Source: Clostridium sp. LS
Lineage (GTDB): Bacteria > Bacillota > Clostridia > Clostridiales > Clostridiaceae
Reading direction: 5' to 3'
Assembly (NCBI RefSeq): GCF_002760435.1
Contig: NZ_AUUU01000121.1
Span: 62,001 to 126,000 of the forward strand
Length of the DNA stretch: 64,000 bases
Part shown: in pieces, positions 9,226 through 17,769 of the stretch
How the letters are laid out: each line of letters opens with the position of its first letter
Position numbering within the stretch: position 1 is the first letter of the stretch
The notes under the pieces: model-generated
What the model saw: the letters and a program-made list of their open reading frames with translations, nothing else
What the model was told of the DNA's origin: nothing
The model's database searches: none
Translations under genes and position numbers: made by a program

Positions 9226-10323
9226 ATGATACCTTTATGTATACCCGAGATTAGAGGTAATGAATGGAAATATATAAAAGAATGTTTAGATACAAATTGG
9301 ATATCTTCAGTTGGTTCGTATGTAGATAAATTTGAAAATGATTTTGCACGCTATGTTAAAGCGGAGAAGGCTGTTGTTACGATGAATGGTACTGCAGCAC
9401 TAGAACTTGCACTTAGAACACTAAATATAGGAGAAGGAGATGAAGTTATAGTTTCATCACTAACATTTATATCTCCTGTAAATACAATAAGATGCGTAGG
9501 AGCAGAACCAGTTTTTGTAGATGTATGCAGAGATACATGGGTTATGGATGCAGATAAGATAGAAGAATTGATCACGGATAGAACAAAAGCTATTTTACCT
9601 GTGCATATTTATGGGCATCCAGCAAATATGGAAAAGATAATGCAGATAGCACAAAAATATAATTTATATGTTATTGAGGATGCTACAGAAAGCTTAGGTT
9701 CATTGTATAATGGAAGAGCAACTGGTACTATAGGACATATAGGCTGCTACTCATTTAATGGAAATAAGTTAATAAGTACGGGTGCAGGTGGAATGCTTGT
9801 AACTAATGATGAGAAACTTGGAGTGCGAGCTAAGTATTTATCAACTCAAACAAAAACTGTCTTAGAAAATGGGGGGTTTTATCATGAAGAAATAGGATAT
9901 AATTTTAGGATGCCTAATGTACTTGCTGCTATGGGATGTGCTCAACTTGAAAATATAGATGAGTATATAAAAATTAAAAGAAAAAATGCAGAAATGTATA
10001 ATGAACTTTTAAAAGAAATCAAAGGAATAACTTTACCTGTAGAAAAAGAAAATGTTAAAAATGTTTATTGGTTATATTCAATTTTAGTTGAAGAAGATTA
10101 TCCACTAACTAGAGATGAATTAATAATAAAGCTAAAAGAAAATGGAATACAATCAAGGCCATTTTTTTTGCCAGTACATGAAATGCCACCATATAAAGAA
10201 TTTAAATTTGGAAGTATGAGTATAACAAATGAACTGGTCAATAAAGGAATAAATTTACCTAGTTCTGTAGGATTGAAGTATGAAGAAATTAAAGAAATAT
10301 GCAGTATTATAAATTTGAAATGA
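9226..10323 (+). CDS. legC: PLP-dependent DegT/LegC-family sugar aminotransferase
   Basis: 365 residues of DegT/DnrJ/EryC1 fold. The start IPLCIPEIRGNEWKYIKECL with NWISSVGSYVDKFE is the characteristic opening of the LegC subfamily, which aminates the 4-keto sugar produced by LegB. PLP-site features are NGTAALELAL, EDATESLGS and the Schiff-base lysine in CYSFNGNKLIST. ATG 9226 follows GGAG by about 9 bases and gives the family-typical start MIPL; the ATG at 9208 lies before the RBS. It sits behind a terminator, separated from the other leg genes, and heads the accessory glycosylation operon. Confidence 0.83.
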   Translation: MIPLCIPEIRGNEWKYIKECLDTNWISSVGSYVDKFENDFARYVKAEKAVVTMNGTAALELALRTLNIGEGDEVIVSSLTFISPVNTIRCVGAEPVFVDVCRDTWVMDADKIEELITDRTKAILPVHIYGHPANMEKIMQIAQKYNLYVIEDATESLGSLYNGRATGTIGHIGCYSFNGNKLISTGAGGMLVTNDEKLGVRAKYLSTQTKTVLENGGFYHEEIGYNFRMPNVLAAMGCAQLENIDEYIKIKRKNAEMYNELLKEIKGITLPVEKENVKNVYWLYSILVEEDYPLTRDELIIKLKENGIQSRPFFLPVHEMPPYKEFKFGSMSITNELVNKGINLPSSVGLKYEEIKEICSIINLK

Positions 10324-10347
10324 AAATGATTTTAAGGGGATTGAAAA

Positions 10348-11523
10348 ATGGAAACTTTATATATTGAGCTGACACATAGATGTAATTTAAAATGTTCTTT
10401 CTGTTATAGACATAAAGTAGAAGAAAAAAATGATATGGAGTTAGCTACATGTAAGAAGATATTAAATGAGGCAAAACATATAGGAATTCGTAATGTCTCG
10501 TTCAATGGCTATGGTGAAAACATTTTACATAAAGATTTTGTTAAGGCATTAAGATATGCGTGTGATAGCTTTGATAGCGTGCGCTTTAATACAAATGGAT
10601 TAGCATTAAGTGATAAACTTTGCGATGAAATTTTGGAAACAAAGTTAAATAACATTACATTCTCAGTTACTGGTTACAATTTTGATGTATATAATGATTT
10701 TCAGGGATCAGGCTTAAACAATAAATTAATTAGGGAAAAAGTATATAATAATGTATTGAATTTTATAAGAAAACGAAACGAGAATGAAAATAATGTAAAG
10801 GTAATTATGCAATACATTTTAACAGATAAATTAAAAGGGGATATTGTTAATTATATAGATTTCTGGAAAGATAAAGTAGATGATATATATGTGACACATT
10901 TAAATAGTATTTTTGGTGAAAATAGCACAATTAATAAAAGAGAATGGGCACCTAGTAGACATAAATGTTTTAAGATTGGAAATGAGTTTTTAATACATGC
11001 GAACGGAGATGTTTCATTATGTTGTGGTGATTGCTTTAAAGGCGCGGTTATTGGAAATATTAATGAAATTTCAATGTTTGAATTAATATCTAACGATAAA
11101 TTTAAACATTTAAAAGAATTAAATGACAAGTTGGAATTTGATGGTATGCCGATAGTTTGCCAAAAATGTGATGAGGTATATGAAAATTTATTTTTTGATA
11201 GTTCTTGCCAATATAGTAAGCTAAAAAAATACATTAGCATAGCAAAAGAACTTGGAAATGAAAAACTCGCATTAGTTGGAATTAATGATAATATGAATAA
11301 TTTTGTATGCGCAATGAAGGTTTTTTCAAATAGTGACGATTTTATTATTGTAGATAGCTTTAAAGAAGGTTTTTATGAAAAGAAACAGATATTTAAGCCC
11401 ATTAAAGAAGTGTTGAAAAATAGGAAAATTCTAATATTTGCAGATAATAAATTTAAAGAATTACAAAATGTTATGCATGATATGGGATTAGAGTGCGTTA
11501 GTCATAAGCAACTAATGAAATGA
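10348..11523 (+). CDS. Radical SAM/SPASM enzyme with extra C-terminal domain
   Basis: 391 residues. The radical SAM motif CNLKCSFC lies near residue 13, right at the N-terminus (ELTHRCNLK), and SPASM-like cysteines follow around residues 207-275 (HKCFKIG, LCCGDCFKGA, VCQKCDEVY). Residues from about 300 form an additional alpha/beta segment (LALVGINDN, ILIFADNKF) that loosely recalls the Rossmann-like domains in neighbouring genes. The substrate is unknown. It differs clearly from the enzyme at 7961, so the locus has two separate radical SAM chemistries. The stop is followed directly by the SGNH-type gene. Confidence 0.72.
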   Translation: METLYIELTHRCNLKCSFCYRHKVEEKNDMELATCKKILNEAKHIGIRNVSFNGYGENILHKDFVKALRYACDSFDSVRFNTNGLALSDKLCDEILETKLNNITFSVTGYNFDVYNDFQGSGLNNKLIREKVYNNVLNFIRKRNENENNVKVIMQYILTDKLKGDIVNYIDFWKDKVDDIYVTHLNSIFGENSTINKREWAPSRHKCFKIGNEFLIHANGDVSLCCGDCFKGAVIGNINEISMFELISNDKFKHLKELNDKLEFDGMPIVCQKCDEVYENLFFDSSCQYSKLKKYISIAKELGNEKLALVGINDNMNNFVCAMKVFSNSDDFIIVDSFKEGFYEKKQIFKPIKEVLKNRKILIFADNKFKELQNVMHDMGLECVSHKQLMK

Positions 11524-11532
11524 GTGAGTAGT

Positions 11533-12702
11533 TTGATAGACATTTTAATATGGGGAATTGGTAGTGCAAGTACTAAGGTGGAAAACATTATAAACACCTC
11601 AAATGTGAACGTACTTGCATATATTGATAATGATGAACAAAAACAAGGAAAATTAATAAACAACAGACTGGTGATAAATCCCAAGAAAATAAATGAGCAT
11701 AAGTATGAGTATATATTTGTAGCATCTCAATTTTATTGTGAGATATATAAACAGCTAATAGCACTAGGTGTTGATAATAGAAAAATTTTAAATTCATATA
11801 ACTTAGTAGAGAAAATAATTGAATTGGAGCATATCAAATCAGATAAAAGATATTTATATACAAAATTAAAAGATAATTATAATAAGGCAAAAATCGAGAA
11901 TATAGACACACTTATAACAGGTATATCTTATGCAGAATGTGGAATTGACTTAAGCTTGTTTAAATATAATGCAGTTAATTTAGCACTATCTGGTCAAGAT
12001 CTATATTATGATTACAATTTAGCTAAAAATATTATTGAATTTAACAAGAGAAAGATAAAAAATGTAATCATCGGACTATGCTATTACAGTTTTCAATATG
12101 ATTTATCGTTAAGTAATGGAAAAACGAGGTGTATATATGTATATAAAGACATATTAAACTTGATTCATAATTATGATAAAGATAAGGATGATAAAGCAGA
12201 ATTATTGAAATGGATTAATAAACCAATGGAAATAGATAGGAATTTATATTTGGATAATACGAATATAATACTACAAAAATTAAAGGTGAATTTTGAAGTT
12301 GATTTTAATAAAAATTGGGCTAATAATTTTGAAAATATGAGTTTTGACGATAGAATAAAAGAAGGAAAGAATTTAGCTATTTTAGATTCTAATAAGAATT
12401 ATCCTAAGACTGTAATAGAAAATAAAAGAATACTTAGTAAATACTTAAAATGTTTAAATTCAAATGGGATATCTGTAACAATAGTGATTTTTCCGGTAAC
12501 TAAATATTATAGCAAAAATTTTGATAGAAGATTAAAAAAAGAGTTTTATGAAATAATAGAAGAATTAAATATAGATTATGATTTTACATTTTTGGACTGT
12601 TTTAATTCAAATGAATTTAAGGATATGGATTTTTCAGATTGCTCTCATTTAAATGTTAATGGTGCAAGAAAGTTTACAAAAATATTAAATGAAAAAATAT
12701 AA
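11533..12702 (+). CDS. Rossmann-SGNH two-domain protein, copy 1
   Basis: 389 residues from TTG 11533; GTG 11524 directly after the upstream stop is an alternative. TTG is preferred because the result aligns with the paralogue at 19424. Residues 1-90 form a nucleotide-binding-like domain (ILIWGIGSAST, VLAYIDNDEQ, YEYIFVASQFY). Residues from about 115 look like an SGNH/GDSL-type fold: GISYAECGID near the start as block I, VIIGLCYYSFQYDLS in the middle, and DCSHLNVNGA at the end as the D-x-x-H block. The family commonly transfers or removes acyl groups, so sugar acylation is a reasonable guess, not shown. No signal peptide is visible, so it is probably cytoplasmic. Confidence 0.6.
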   Translation: MIDILIWGIGSASTKVENIINTSNVNVLAYIDNDEQKQGKLINNRLVINPKKINEHKYEYIFVASQFYCEIYKQLIALGVDNRKILNSYNLVEKIIELEHIKSDKRYLYTKLKDNYNKAKIENIDTLITGISYAECGIDLSLFKYNAVNLALSGQDLYYDYNLAKNIIEFNKRKIKNVIIGLCYYSFQYDLSLSNGKTRCIYVYKDILNLIHNYDKDKDDKAELLKWINKPMEIDRNLYLDNTNIILQKLKVNFEVDFNKNWANNFENMSFDDRIKEGKNLAILDSNKNYPKTVIENKRILSKYLKCLNSNGISVTIVIFPVTKYYSKNFDRRLKKEFYEIIEELNIDYDFTFLDCFNSNEFKDMDFSDCSHLNVNGARKFTKILNEKI

Positions 12703-12738
12703 GGTTTCTAAAATAATTATAGTATAGGATTGATAAAA

Positions 12739-13272
12739 ATGAAAAAAAATATTTTGATTTTTAGAAGCGCTAGTTATGATATAATTTGCAGATTAATTAA
12801 TTATATATTAGAGAAATATGACTCGGAGAGCATATATATTATAATTCAAAAGGAGGCCATTGAATTACTAAGAATCAAATATCCAAATATAAAGTATATA
12901 ATTAATGAAAATGGTTTTTTTAAGTACAATAATTATCTAGAAAATATTAATTTAAGAAATAATGTTGAATGTAGAGAGTATCAGGAAATTTATATTCCGT
13001 CATCTACGATAGAAATAAATAACTTTCAAGAAATACAAGCAATAATATCTAAAATATCTAAAAAAAACGTATTTTTCTACAATTGCTTAGGAGAGGTTAC
13101 AAAAGTTAATACAAACATATTTTATATAAAAATATCTGAAAAATTAAAAAAATTATCAGAAAGTTTATTAAATGTTTTATTACTACTAGTTTTAAAAATT
13201 ATTAAATTTAGCTGTTTAGTGGTTTCGAGATTAAAGATGGATACTAAAGAGGGTGATCTAAATGATAGATGA
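12739..13272 (+). CDS. GT9-like half-domain protein with C-terminal hydrophobic helix, copy 1
   Basis: 177 residues of unrecognised family. NILIFRSASYD at the N-terminus and YIIIQKEAIELL recall the N-terminal Rossmann half of GT9 heptosyltransferases, but no donor-binding half follows. Conserved with two other proteins here: IYIPSS at about residue 92, a following E-rich stretch, and FFYNCLGE. The C-terminus (LLNVLLLLVLKIIKFSCLVV) is hydrophobic and could be a membrane anchor. ATG 12739 sits 9 bases after AGGA. It overlaps the next gene by 11 bases, suggesting a functional pair with that transferase candidate. Confidence 0.55.
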   Translation: MKKNILIFRSASYDIICRLINYILEKYDSESIYIIIQKEAIELLRIKYPNIKYIINENGFFKYNNYLENINLRNNVECREYQEIYIPSSTIEINNFQEIQAIISKISKKNVFFYNCLGEVTKVNTNIFYIKISEKLKKLSESLLNVLLLLVLKIIKFSCLVVSRLKMDTKEGDLNDR

Positions 13273-14677
13273 ATTGCTTGAATTCGAAAATAATTCAGAG
13301 GTTTTAAGTTTTAAGTATAATTTTAACGAAGAGTTAATTTGGCCTTTTTTTAGATTTCTGATATATCAAAATGTTATATATAAAAAAAATGGAAATAGAA
13401 TACAAATTAATAAAGAAGAAAAAAAAGATAATATATTCTATGATTATATTTTTAAAAATCCATACTTATGTAGAAATAAGAAAATATTATTTTTATATGG
13501 TAACACTTCTAATATTTTAAATGAAAATGGGATGTATTTTAATAGACTCTTCGATTACTATTCTTTTTTATATGAAAAGGATACATTAATGATAGAAGAA
13601 GAATTTGCAAAGGCACACGAAAGACCTAGAACAGCTAAAAATGTAAAATACCAAGATTTTATTGAAAAAATTGTTGAGATAAGAACAAATTTAAATGGCA
13701 ATAAATATAATGAGAAAGATTTGCAAACAACAGAAGAATTTTTAAAATATTTAAATGAAAATTTTCCTTTTAAATTTGAAAAAGGTTTTTATGAGGGATT
13801 AGGAAAAAATATATTAAAGCTTTCAATTAAAATTAAATATTATAATCATTATTATAGAGAATTAATAAAGAATGTTAATCCGAAAATTATTTTTTTTGAG
13901 GATGGATGTTATGGAGGTAAGGCATACGCAATAAAATTGGCAAATGAATTAGGAATAACTACAGCAGAATTTCAACATGGATATGTAGGGTTAGAACACC
14001 CAGCTTATAATTACCCCCAAAATATGTATGAAAATATGGAATATAAACAATATATGCCGCAATATTATTTGACCTTCGGCCAATATTGGAACGATAATAT
14101 TAGACTGCCTGTAAAAGTAAATGTAATAGGTAACCCTCATTTGTATTCTAATCTAGAGAAATATAAAAAAGCTGAATTAAATCAAACAAATGATTTGAAA
14201 AATTATAAAGCAATACTCTTTATTTCATGCGGTAATTGCTTTAAGGATTATATAGATTTACTTGAAAATGTTTTACCAAGATTAGATAAAAAATATAAAT
14301 TAATTTTTAGATTGCATCCGCTAGAGAGGAATTCAAAACAAATATATGATTGTTTAAAGAGGTTTAATAATATTATCATAAATGATGATGGAGATATCTA
14401 CCAATATATAAATTTAAGTGAATTTATAATTGGTGATTCATCTACTTCAGTATATGAAGCAGTTGCATTAAAAAAGAAAATATTGGTATTTGAGGATAGC
14501 GATTCAATATTATATACATCAAAAAAATTTGGGACGTGGTTTAAAAATGCTGATGAACTTATAGAAATCTTAGAGGATGATAATATTCAACCAGTAGAAA
14601 ATATAGATTATTATTGGGAGTCAAAATGGAAAGAAAATTATATGAAATTTATTAATGAAAATTTGAAGGAGAAATAA
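13262..14677 (+). CDS. Putative GT-B glycosyltransferase (capsule/CDP-glycerol-transferase-like)
   Basis: 471 residues. An N-terminal part of no clear family is followed by a GT-B-like half: IIFFEDGCYGGKAYAIKLA and TAEFQHGYVGLEHP around residues 210-240, then VIGNPHLYS, FRLHPLER near residue 360 and IIGDSSTSVYEAVALKKK near residue 395. The QHG, RLHP and GDSS-S-YEA series resembles the C-terminal halves of capsular and CDP-glycerol-type transferases. Donor and acceptor are unknown; transfer of a nonulosonic acid or a modified residue is inference. It is translationally coupled to the small proteins on both sides: 11-base overlap upstream and no gap downstream. Confidence 0.6.
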   Translation: MIDELLEFENNSEVLSFKYNFNEELIWPFFRFLIYQNVIYKKNGNRIQINKEEKKDNIFYDYIFKNPYLCRNKKILFLYGNTSNILNENGMYFNRLFDYYSFLYEKDTLMIEEEFAKAHERPRTAKNVKYQDFIEKIVEIRTNLNGNKYNEKDLQTTEEFLKYLNENFPFKFEKGFYEGLGKNILKLSIKIKYYNHYYRELIKNVNPKIIFFEDGCYGGKAYAIKLANELGITTAEFQHGYVGLEHPAYNYPQNMYENMEYKQYMPQYYLTFGQYWNDNIRLPVKVNVIGNPHLYSNLEKYKKAELNQTNDLKNYKAILFISCGNCFKDYIDLLENVLPRLDKKYKLIFRLHPLERNSKQIYDCLKRFNNIIINDDGDIYQYINLSEFIIGDSSTSVYEAVALKKKILVFEDSDSILYTSKKFGTWFKNADELIEILEDDNIQPVENIDYYWESKWKENYMKFINENLKEK

Positions 14678-15190
14678 ATGAAAAACATTTTAATAATAAG
14701 AAGTGCAAATTTTTCAGTTATAGATATTTTGATTGATTACATTAATAATAATAATGAAAGGGTAAATATTTATTTTTTGGCTCAAGAATCTGCAAAAGAT
14801 ATATTAAAAGAAAAAGTTGAAGAATCAAGAATATTCAGTTTACCTAATGGAATTTTTGATTATAAAGTTCTTAAAAATAACAAGAAATTAATCAGTGAAA
14901 TTAAAAAGAGAGAATATGATGAAATATATATACCTTCATCATATGAAGAATTTGAAGGGTTTGAAGAAGTAAAACTTATAGCGACATATATAAAAAGCAA
15001 TAAGTTATTTTTATTTAATTGTTTTGGAAGCATATCAGAATTTACTTTGAGTTTTAATAAATTGTTTTTTAACAACAAAATTTTATTTCCATTTAAGTTT
15101 ATTATTGCATTTTTAGTAACAACGAGCATTTACTTAAGTGGAGTTATATATCATATTATTAAATATCATATCTTAAAGAGAGAAATATAA
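14678..15190 (+). CDS. GT9-like half-domain protein with C-terminal hydrophobic helix, copy 2
   Basis: 170 residues, paralogue of 12739 and of the N-terminus of 17770. Shared landmarks: NILIIRSANFS at residues 3-13, IYIPSSYEEFEGFEE near residue 86, and LFLFNCFGS. The end (FKFIIAFLVTTSIYLSGVIY) is a predicted membrane segment. It starts on the base after the preceding stop. The function is not recognised. The conserved IPSS-x-E-x-F-E-G-F patch could be a binding surface shared by all three proteins. Confidence 0.55.
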   Translation: MKNILIIRSANFSVIDILIDYINNNNERVNIYFLAQESAKDILKEKVEESRIFSLPNGIFDYKVLKNNKKLISEIKKREYDEIYIPSSYEEFEGFEEVKLIATYIKSNKLFLFNCFGSISEFTLSFNKLFFNNKILFPFKFIIAFLVTTSIYLSGVIYHIIKYHILKREI

Positions 15191-15210
15191 ATAATAAGGG
15201 GTGATAAATT

Positions 15211-15825
15211 ATGGTTGCGATAGTTGACTATGGTATGGGCAATTTGGGATCAGTACAAAATATGGTTAAAAAGATTGGATATGATTCAATTATAACATCA
15301 GAAAAGGAAATAATATTAGAAGCGGATAAATTAATATTACCAGGTGTAGGAAGATTTGATGCTGGAATGAATAACTTAAAAGAAAAAGGTTTAATTGATA
15401 TATTGAATGATAAAGTTAAGAATAATAGGACTCCATTGCTTGGAATATGCCTTGGAATGCAATTAATCACCAATTATAGTGAAGAAGGAAATGTTAAAGG
15501 CTTAGGTTGGATAGATGCTGAAACTGTAAAATTTAGGTTTGATGGAAATGAAAATTTAAAAGTTCCTCACATGGGATGGAATTTTATTAAGCAAATGAAC
15601 CAAGCTAAACTTCTTTATGAAAAATATGATGACTCAAGATTTTATTTTGTTCATTCATATTATGTTAAGTGTAATAAAGAAGAAAATGTTGTGGCTACTA
15701 CTAATTATGGGTTTAAATTTGACTCTATTATTCAAGACGATAATATTGTAGGAACGCAATTTCATCCAGAAAAAAGCCATAAATTTGGAATGAAAGTGTT
15801 AAAAAATTTTTTGGAGTTGTATTAG
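15211..15825 (+). CDS. HisH-like glutamine amidotransferase, copy 2
   Basis: 204 residues. The glutaminase triad is intact: C80 in GICLGMQ, H185 and E187 in TQFHPEKSH. It begins the second ammonia-delivery trio, in the order HisH-HisF-amidotransferase, the reverse of the first trio. An AAGGGGTGAT ribosome site precedes ATG 15211. It diverges in sequence from copy 1, so the trios are probably not a recent tandem duplication. Confidence 0.85.
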   Translation: MVAIVDYGMGNLGSVQNMVKKIGYDSIITSEKEIILEADKLILPGVGRFDAGMNNLKEKGLIDILNDKVKNNRTPLLGICLGMQLITNYSEEGNVKGLGWIDAETVKFRFDGNENLKVPHMGWNFIKQMNQAKLLYEKYDDSRFYFVHSYYVKCNKEENVVATTNYGFKFDSIIQDDNIVGTQFHPEKSHKFGMKVLKNFLELY

Positions 15826-15827
15826 AG

Positions 15828-16601
15828 ATGTATTATAATAGATTAATTCCTTGCTTATTATTAAAAAATAATGGTTTAGTTAAAACAACAAAATTTAAAA
15901 ATGAGACATATATTGGAGATCCTATTAATGCTGTCAAAATTTTCAATGATAAGGAAGTAGATGAATTAATATTTTTGGATATTGAGGCAACAAGGAAAGG
16001 AAGAAAGCCTAACTTTGAGTATTTAAGAAAAATAGCAGAACAATGCTTTATGCCATTATGCTATGGTGGTGGTATAAAAACTATTGAAGATATTAAAGAA
16101 TTATTTAAAATTGGATTCGAGAAGGTAGCAATAAACTCGGCGGTATTTAATGATTCGAGCTTAATAAAGAAGGCGTCAGAGATATTTGGAAGTCAAAGTA
16201 TAATCGTTTCTATGGATGTAAAAAAGAATATATTTGGAAAGTATTTTGTTAGGACGTTGAATGGAAGTAAAAATACTAAAATTAACCCTATTGAATATGC
16301 TAAGATGGCAGAACAAAATGGCGCTGGGGAAATATTTCTAAATTCTATAGATAATGATGGAATGATGAATGGGTATGATTTGGAACTAACTAAAATGGTT
16401 TCAGAATCAGTTAAGATTCCTGTTATAGCCTGTGGTGGAGCAGGAAAACTTGAAGATTTTAATAAAGTGATAACTCGAGGTAAAGCAAGTGCAGCAGCAG
16501 CAGGAAGTCTTTTTGTATTTTATGGAATAAATAAAGCAGTATTGATAAATTATCCGAATCAAGAAGATTTAAATAAAATATTTAAGGAAAGTTTGGGGTA
16601 A
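15828..16601 (+). CDS. HisF-like subunit of sugar amidation, copy 2
   Basis: 257 residues with the HisF barrel loops CYGGGIKT and VIACGGAGK and NSIDNDGMMNG. The cyclase aspartate at position 11 is replaced by Leu (IPCLLLKNN) while Asp130 is retained (VSMDVKK). Loss of D11 argues strongly against imidazole-glycerol-phosphate synthase activity and for a pure ammonia-channelling role. The gap to the HisH-like gene upstream is 2 bases and to the amidotransferase downstream 5 bases. Confidence 0.85.
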   Translation: MYYNRLIPCLLLKNNGLVKTTKFKNETYIGDPINAVKIFNDKEVDELIFLDIEATRKGRKPNFEYLRKIAEQCFMPLCYGGGIKTIEDIKELFKIGFEKVAINSAVFNDSSLIKKASEIFGSQSIIVSMDVKKNIFGKYFVRTLNGSKNTKINPIEYAKMAEQNGAGEIFLNSIDNDGMMNGYDLELTKMVSESVKIPVIACGGAGKLEDFNKVITRGKASAAAAGSLFVFYGINKAVLINYPNQEDLNKIFKESLG

Positions 16602-16606
16602 TATAC

Positions 16607-17746
16607 ATGTCAAGAAAATATCAAATGTGCACTAGATGTGTTATGGATACAACAGATCAGGATATAGTATTTGACTCTAATGGAGTATGTAATAACTGTA
16701 AGATTGGAATCAAGGTTTTTGAAGAAGTTAAAATGAAAAGGGAAGGCAATGCAAATATACTTAATAATATTGTTGAGGAAATAAAGAAAAAGGGGAAGAA
16801 TAAAAAATATGATTGCATTATTGGGGTAAGTGGTGGAGTTGACAGTAGCTATGTTGCTTATCTCGTAAAACAATTGGGATTAAGCCCGCTAGCAGTACAT
16901 TTAGATAATGGCTGGAATTCTGAACTTGCTGTGGAGAATATAAGGATCTTATTGGAAAAATTAAATATTGATTTATATACATATGTTATTAATTGGGAAG
17001 AATTTAAAAATTTACAATTGGCATTTTTAAAGGCGTCCACACCTGACTCAGAAATACCAACAGATCATGCGATTCAGTCTACACTTTTAAAGGTAGCACA
17101 TAAATATGATGTTAAATATATTATAAATGGAGTAAATACAACATCTGAATCAATTTTGCCCAAAACTTGGTCCCATGGACATCAAGATTGGAAGTACATA
17201 AAGACTATTAATAAATTATTTGGTAATAAAAAATTAAAAACTTTTCCTAAATATAGTTTTTTAGATATCTTTTACTTTAATAATATATATAAAATAAAAA
17301 ATATTTGTATTTTAGATTATGTTGATTATAACAAAAATAAAGCAAAAAGTATGTTGATTGAGAAATATGGCTGGAGAGATTATGGCGGAAAGCATTATGA
17401 ATCAGTTTATACTAAATTTTTTCAAGCATATATATTACCCAATAAATTTAACTTCGATAAAAGAAAAGCACATTTATCAAGTTTAATATCATCCAATCAA
17501 ATTTCAAGAGATGAAGCATTAGAAGAGCTTAAAGAGCCGTTATATGATGAGTTAGCACTAAAAGATGATATGAATTATTTAGTAGAAAAATTCGGCATTA
17601 CTGAAGAGCAATTTGAAGAAATAATGAAACAAGAATGTAAATATTTTTGGGATTACGATTCTTATGAAAAATCTAAAACTATAAAATTTATAAAAAGAAA
17701 TTTTGCTCTTATGAAAAATTTTATTACTTTAAAGTTAGATTGGTAA
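16607..17746 (+). CDS. N-acetyl sugar amidotransferase (WbpG/PseA-like), copy 2
   Basis: 379 residues. N-terminal CxxC pairs at C8/C11 and C28/C31 probably bind zinc, and the SGGVDS ATP-pyrophosphatase loop is at residues 75-80. Further family landmarks are HLDNGWNSELA, IPTDHAIQS and NGVNTTSES. With its own HisH-like and HisF-like partners it should amidate a second sugar, or a second position, relative to the trio at 1638-4370. It is shorter than copy 1 and has a different substrate-side region, consistent with different specificity. Confidence 0.87.
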   Translation: MSRKYQMCTRCVMDTTDQDIVFDSNGVCNNCKIGIKVFEEVKMKREGNANILNNIVEEIKKKGKNKKYDCIIGVSGGVDSSYVAYLVKQLGLSPLAVHLDNGWNSELAVENIRILLEKLNIDLYTYVINWEEFKNLQLAFLKASTPDSEIPTDHAIQSTLLKVAHKYDVKYIINGVNTTSESILPKTWSHGHQDWKYIKTINKLFGNKKLKTFPKYSFLDIFYFNNIYKIKNICILDYVDYNKNKAKSMLIEKYGWRDYGGKHYESVYTKFFQAYILPNKFNFDKRKAHLSSLISSNQISRDEALEELKEPLYDELALKDDMNYLVEKFGITEEQFEEIMKQECKYFWDYDSYEKSKTIKFIKRNFALMKNFITLKLDW

Positions 17747-17769
17747 TACAATTACAGAAAGGTGATTAT

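Noticed and set aside
9351..11240. Minus-strand ORFs opposite legC and the radical SAM gene
   Set aside because: Low-complexity translations, no RBS, and lie opposite clear protein families.
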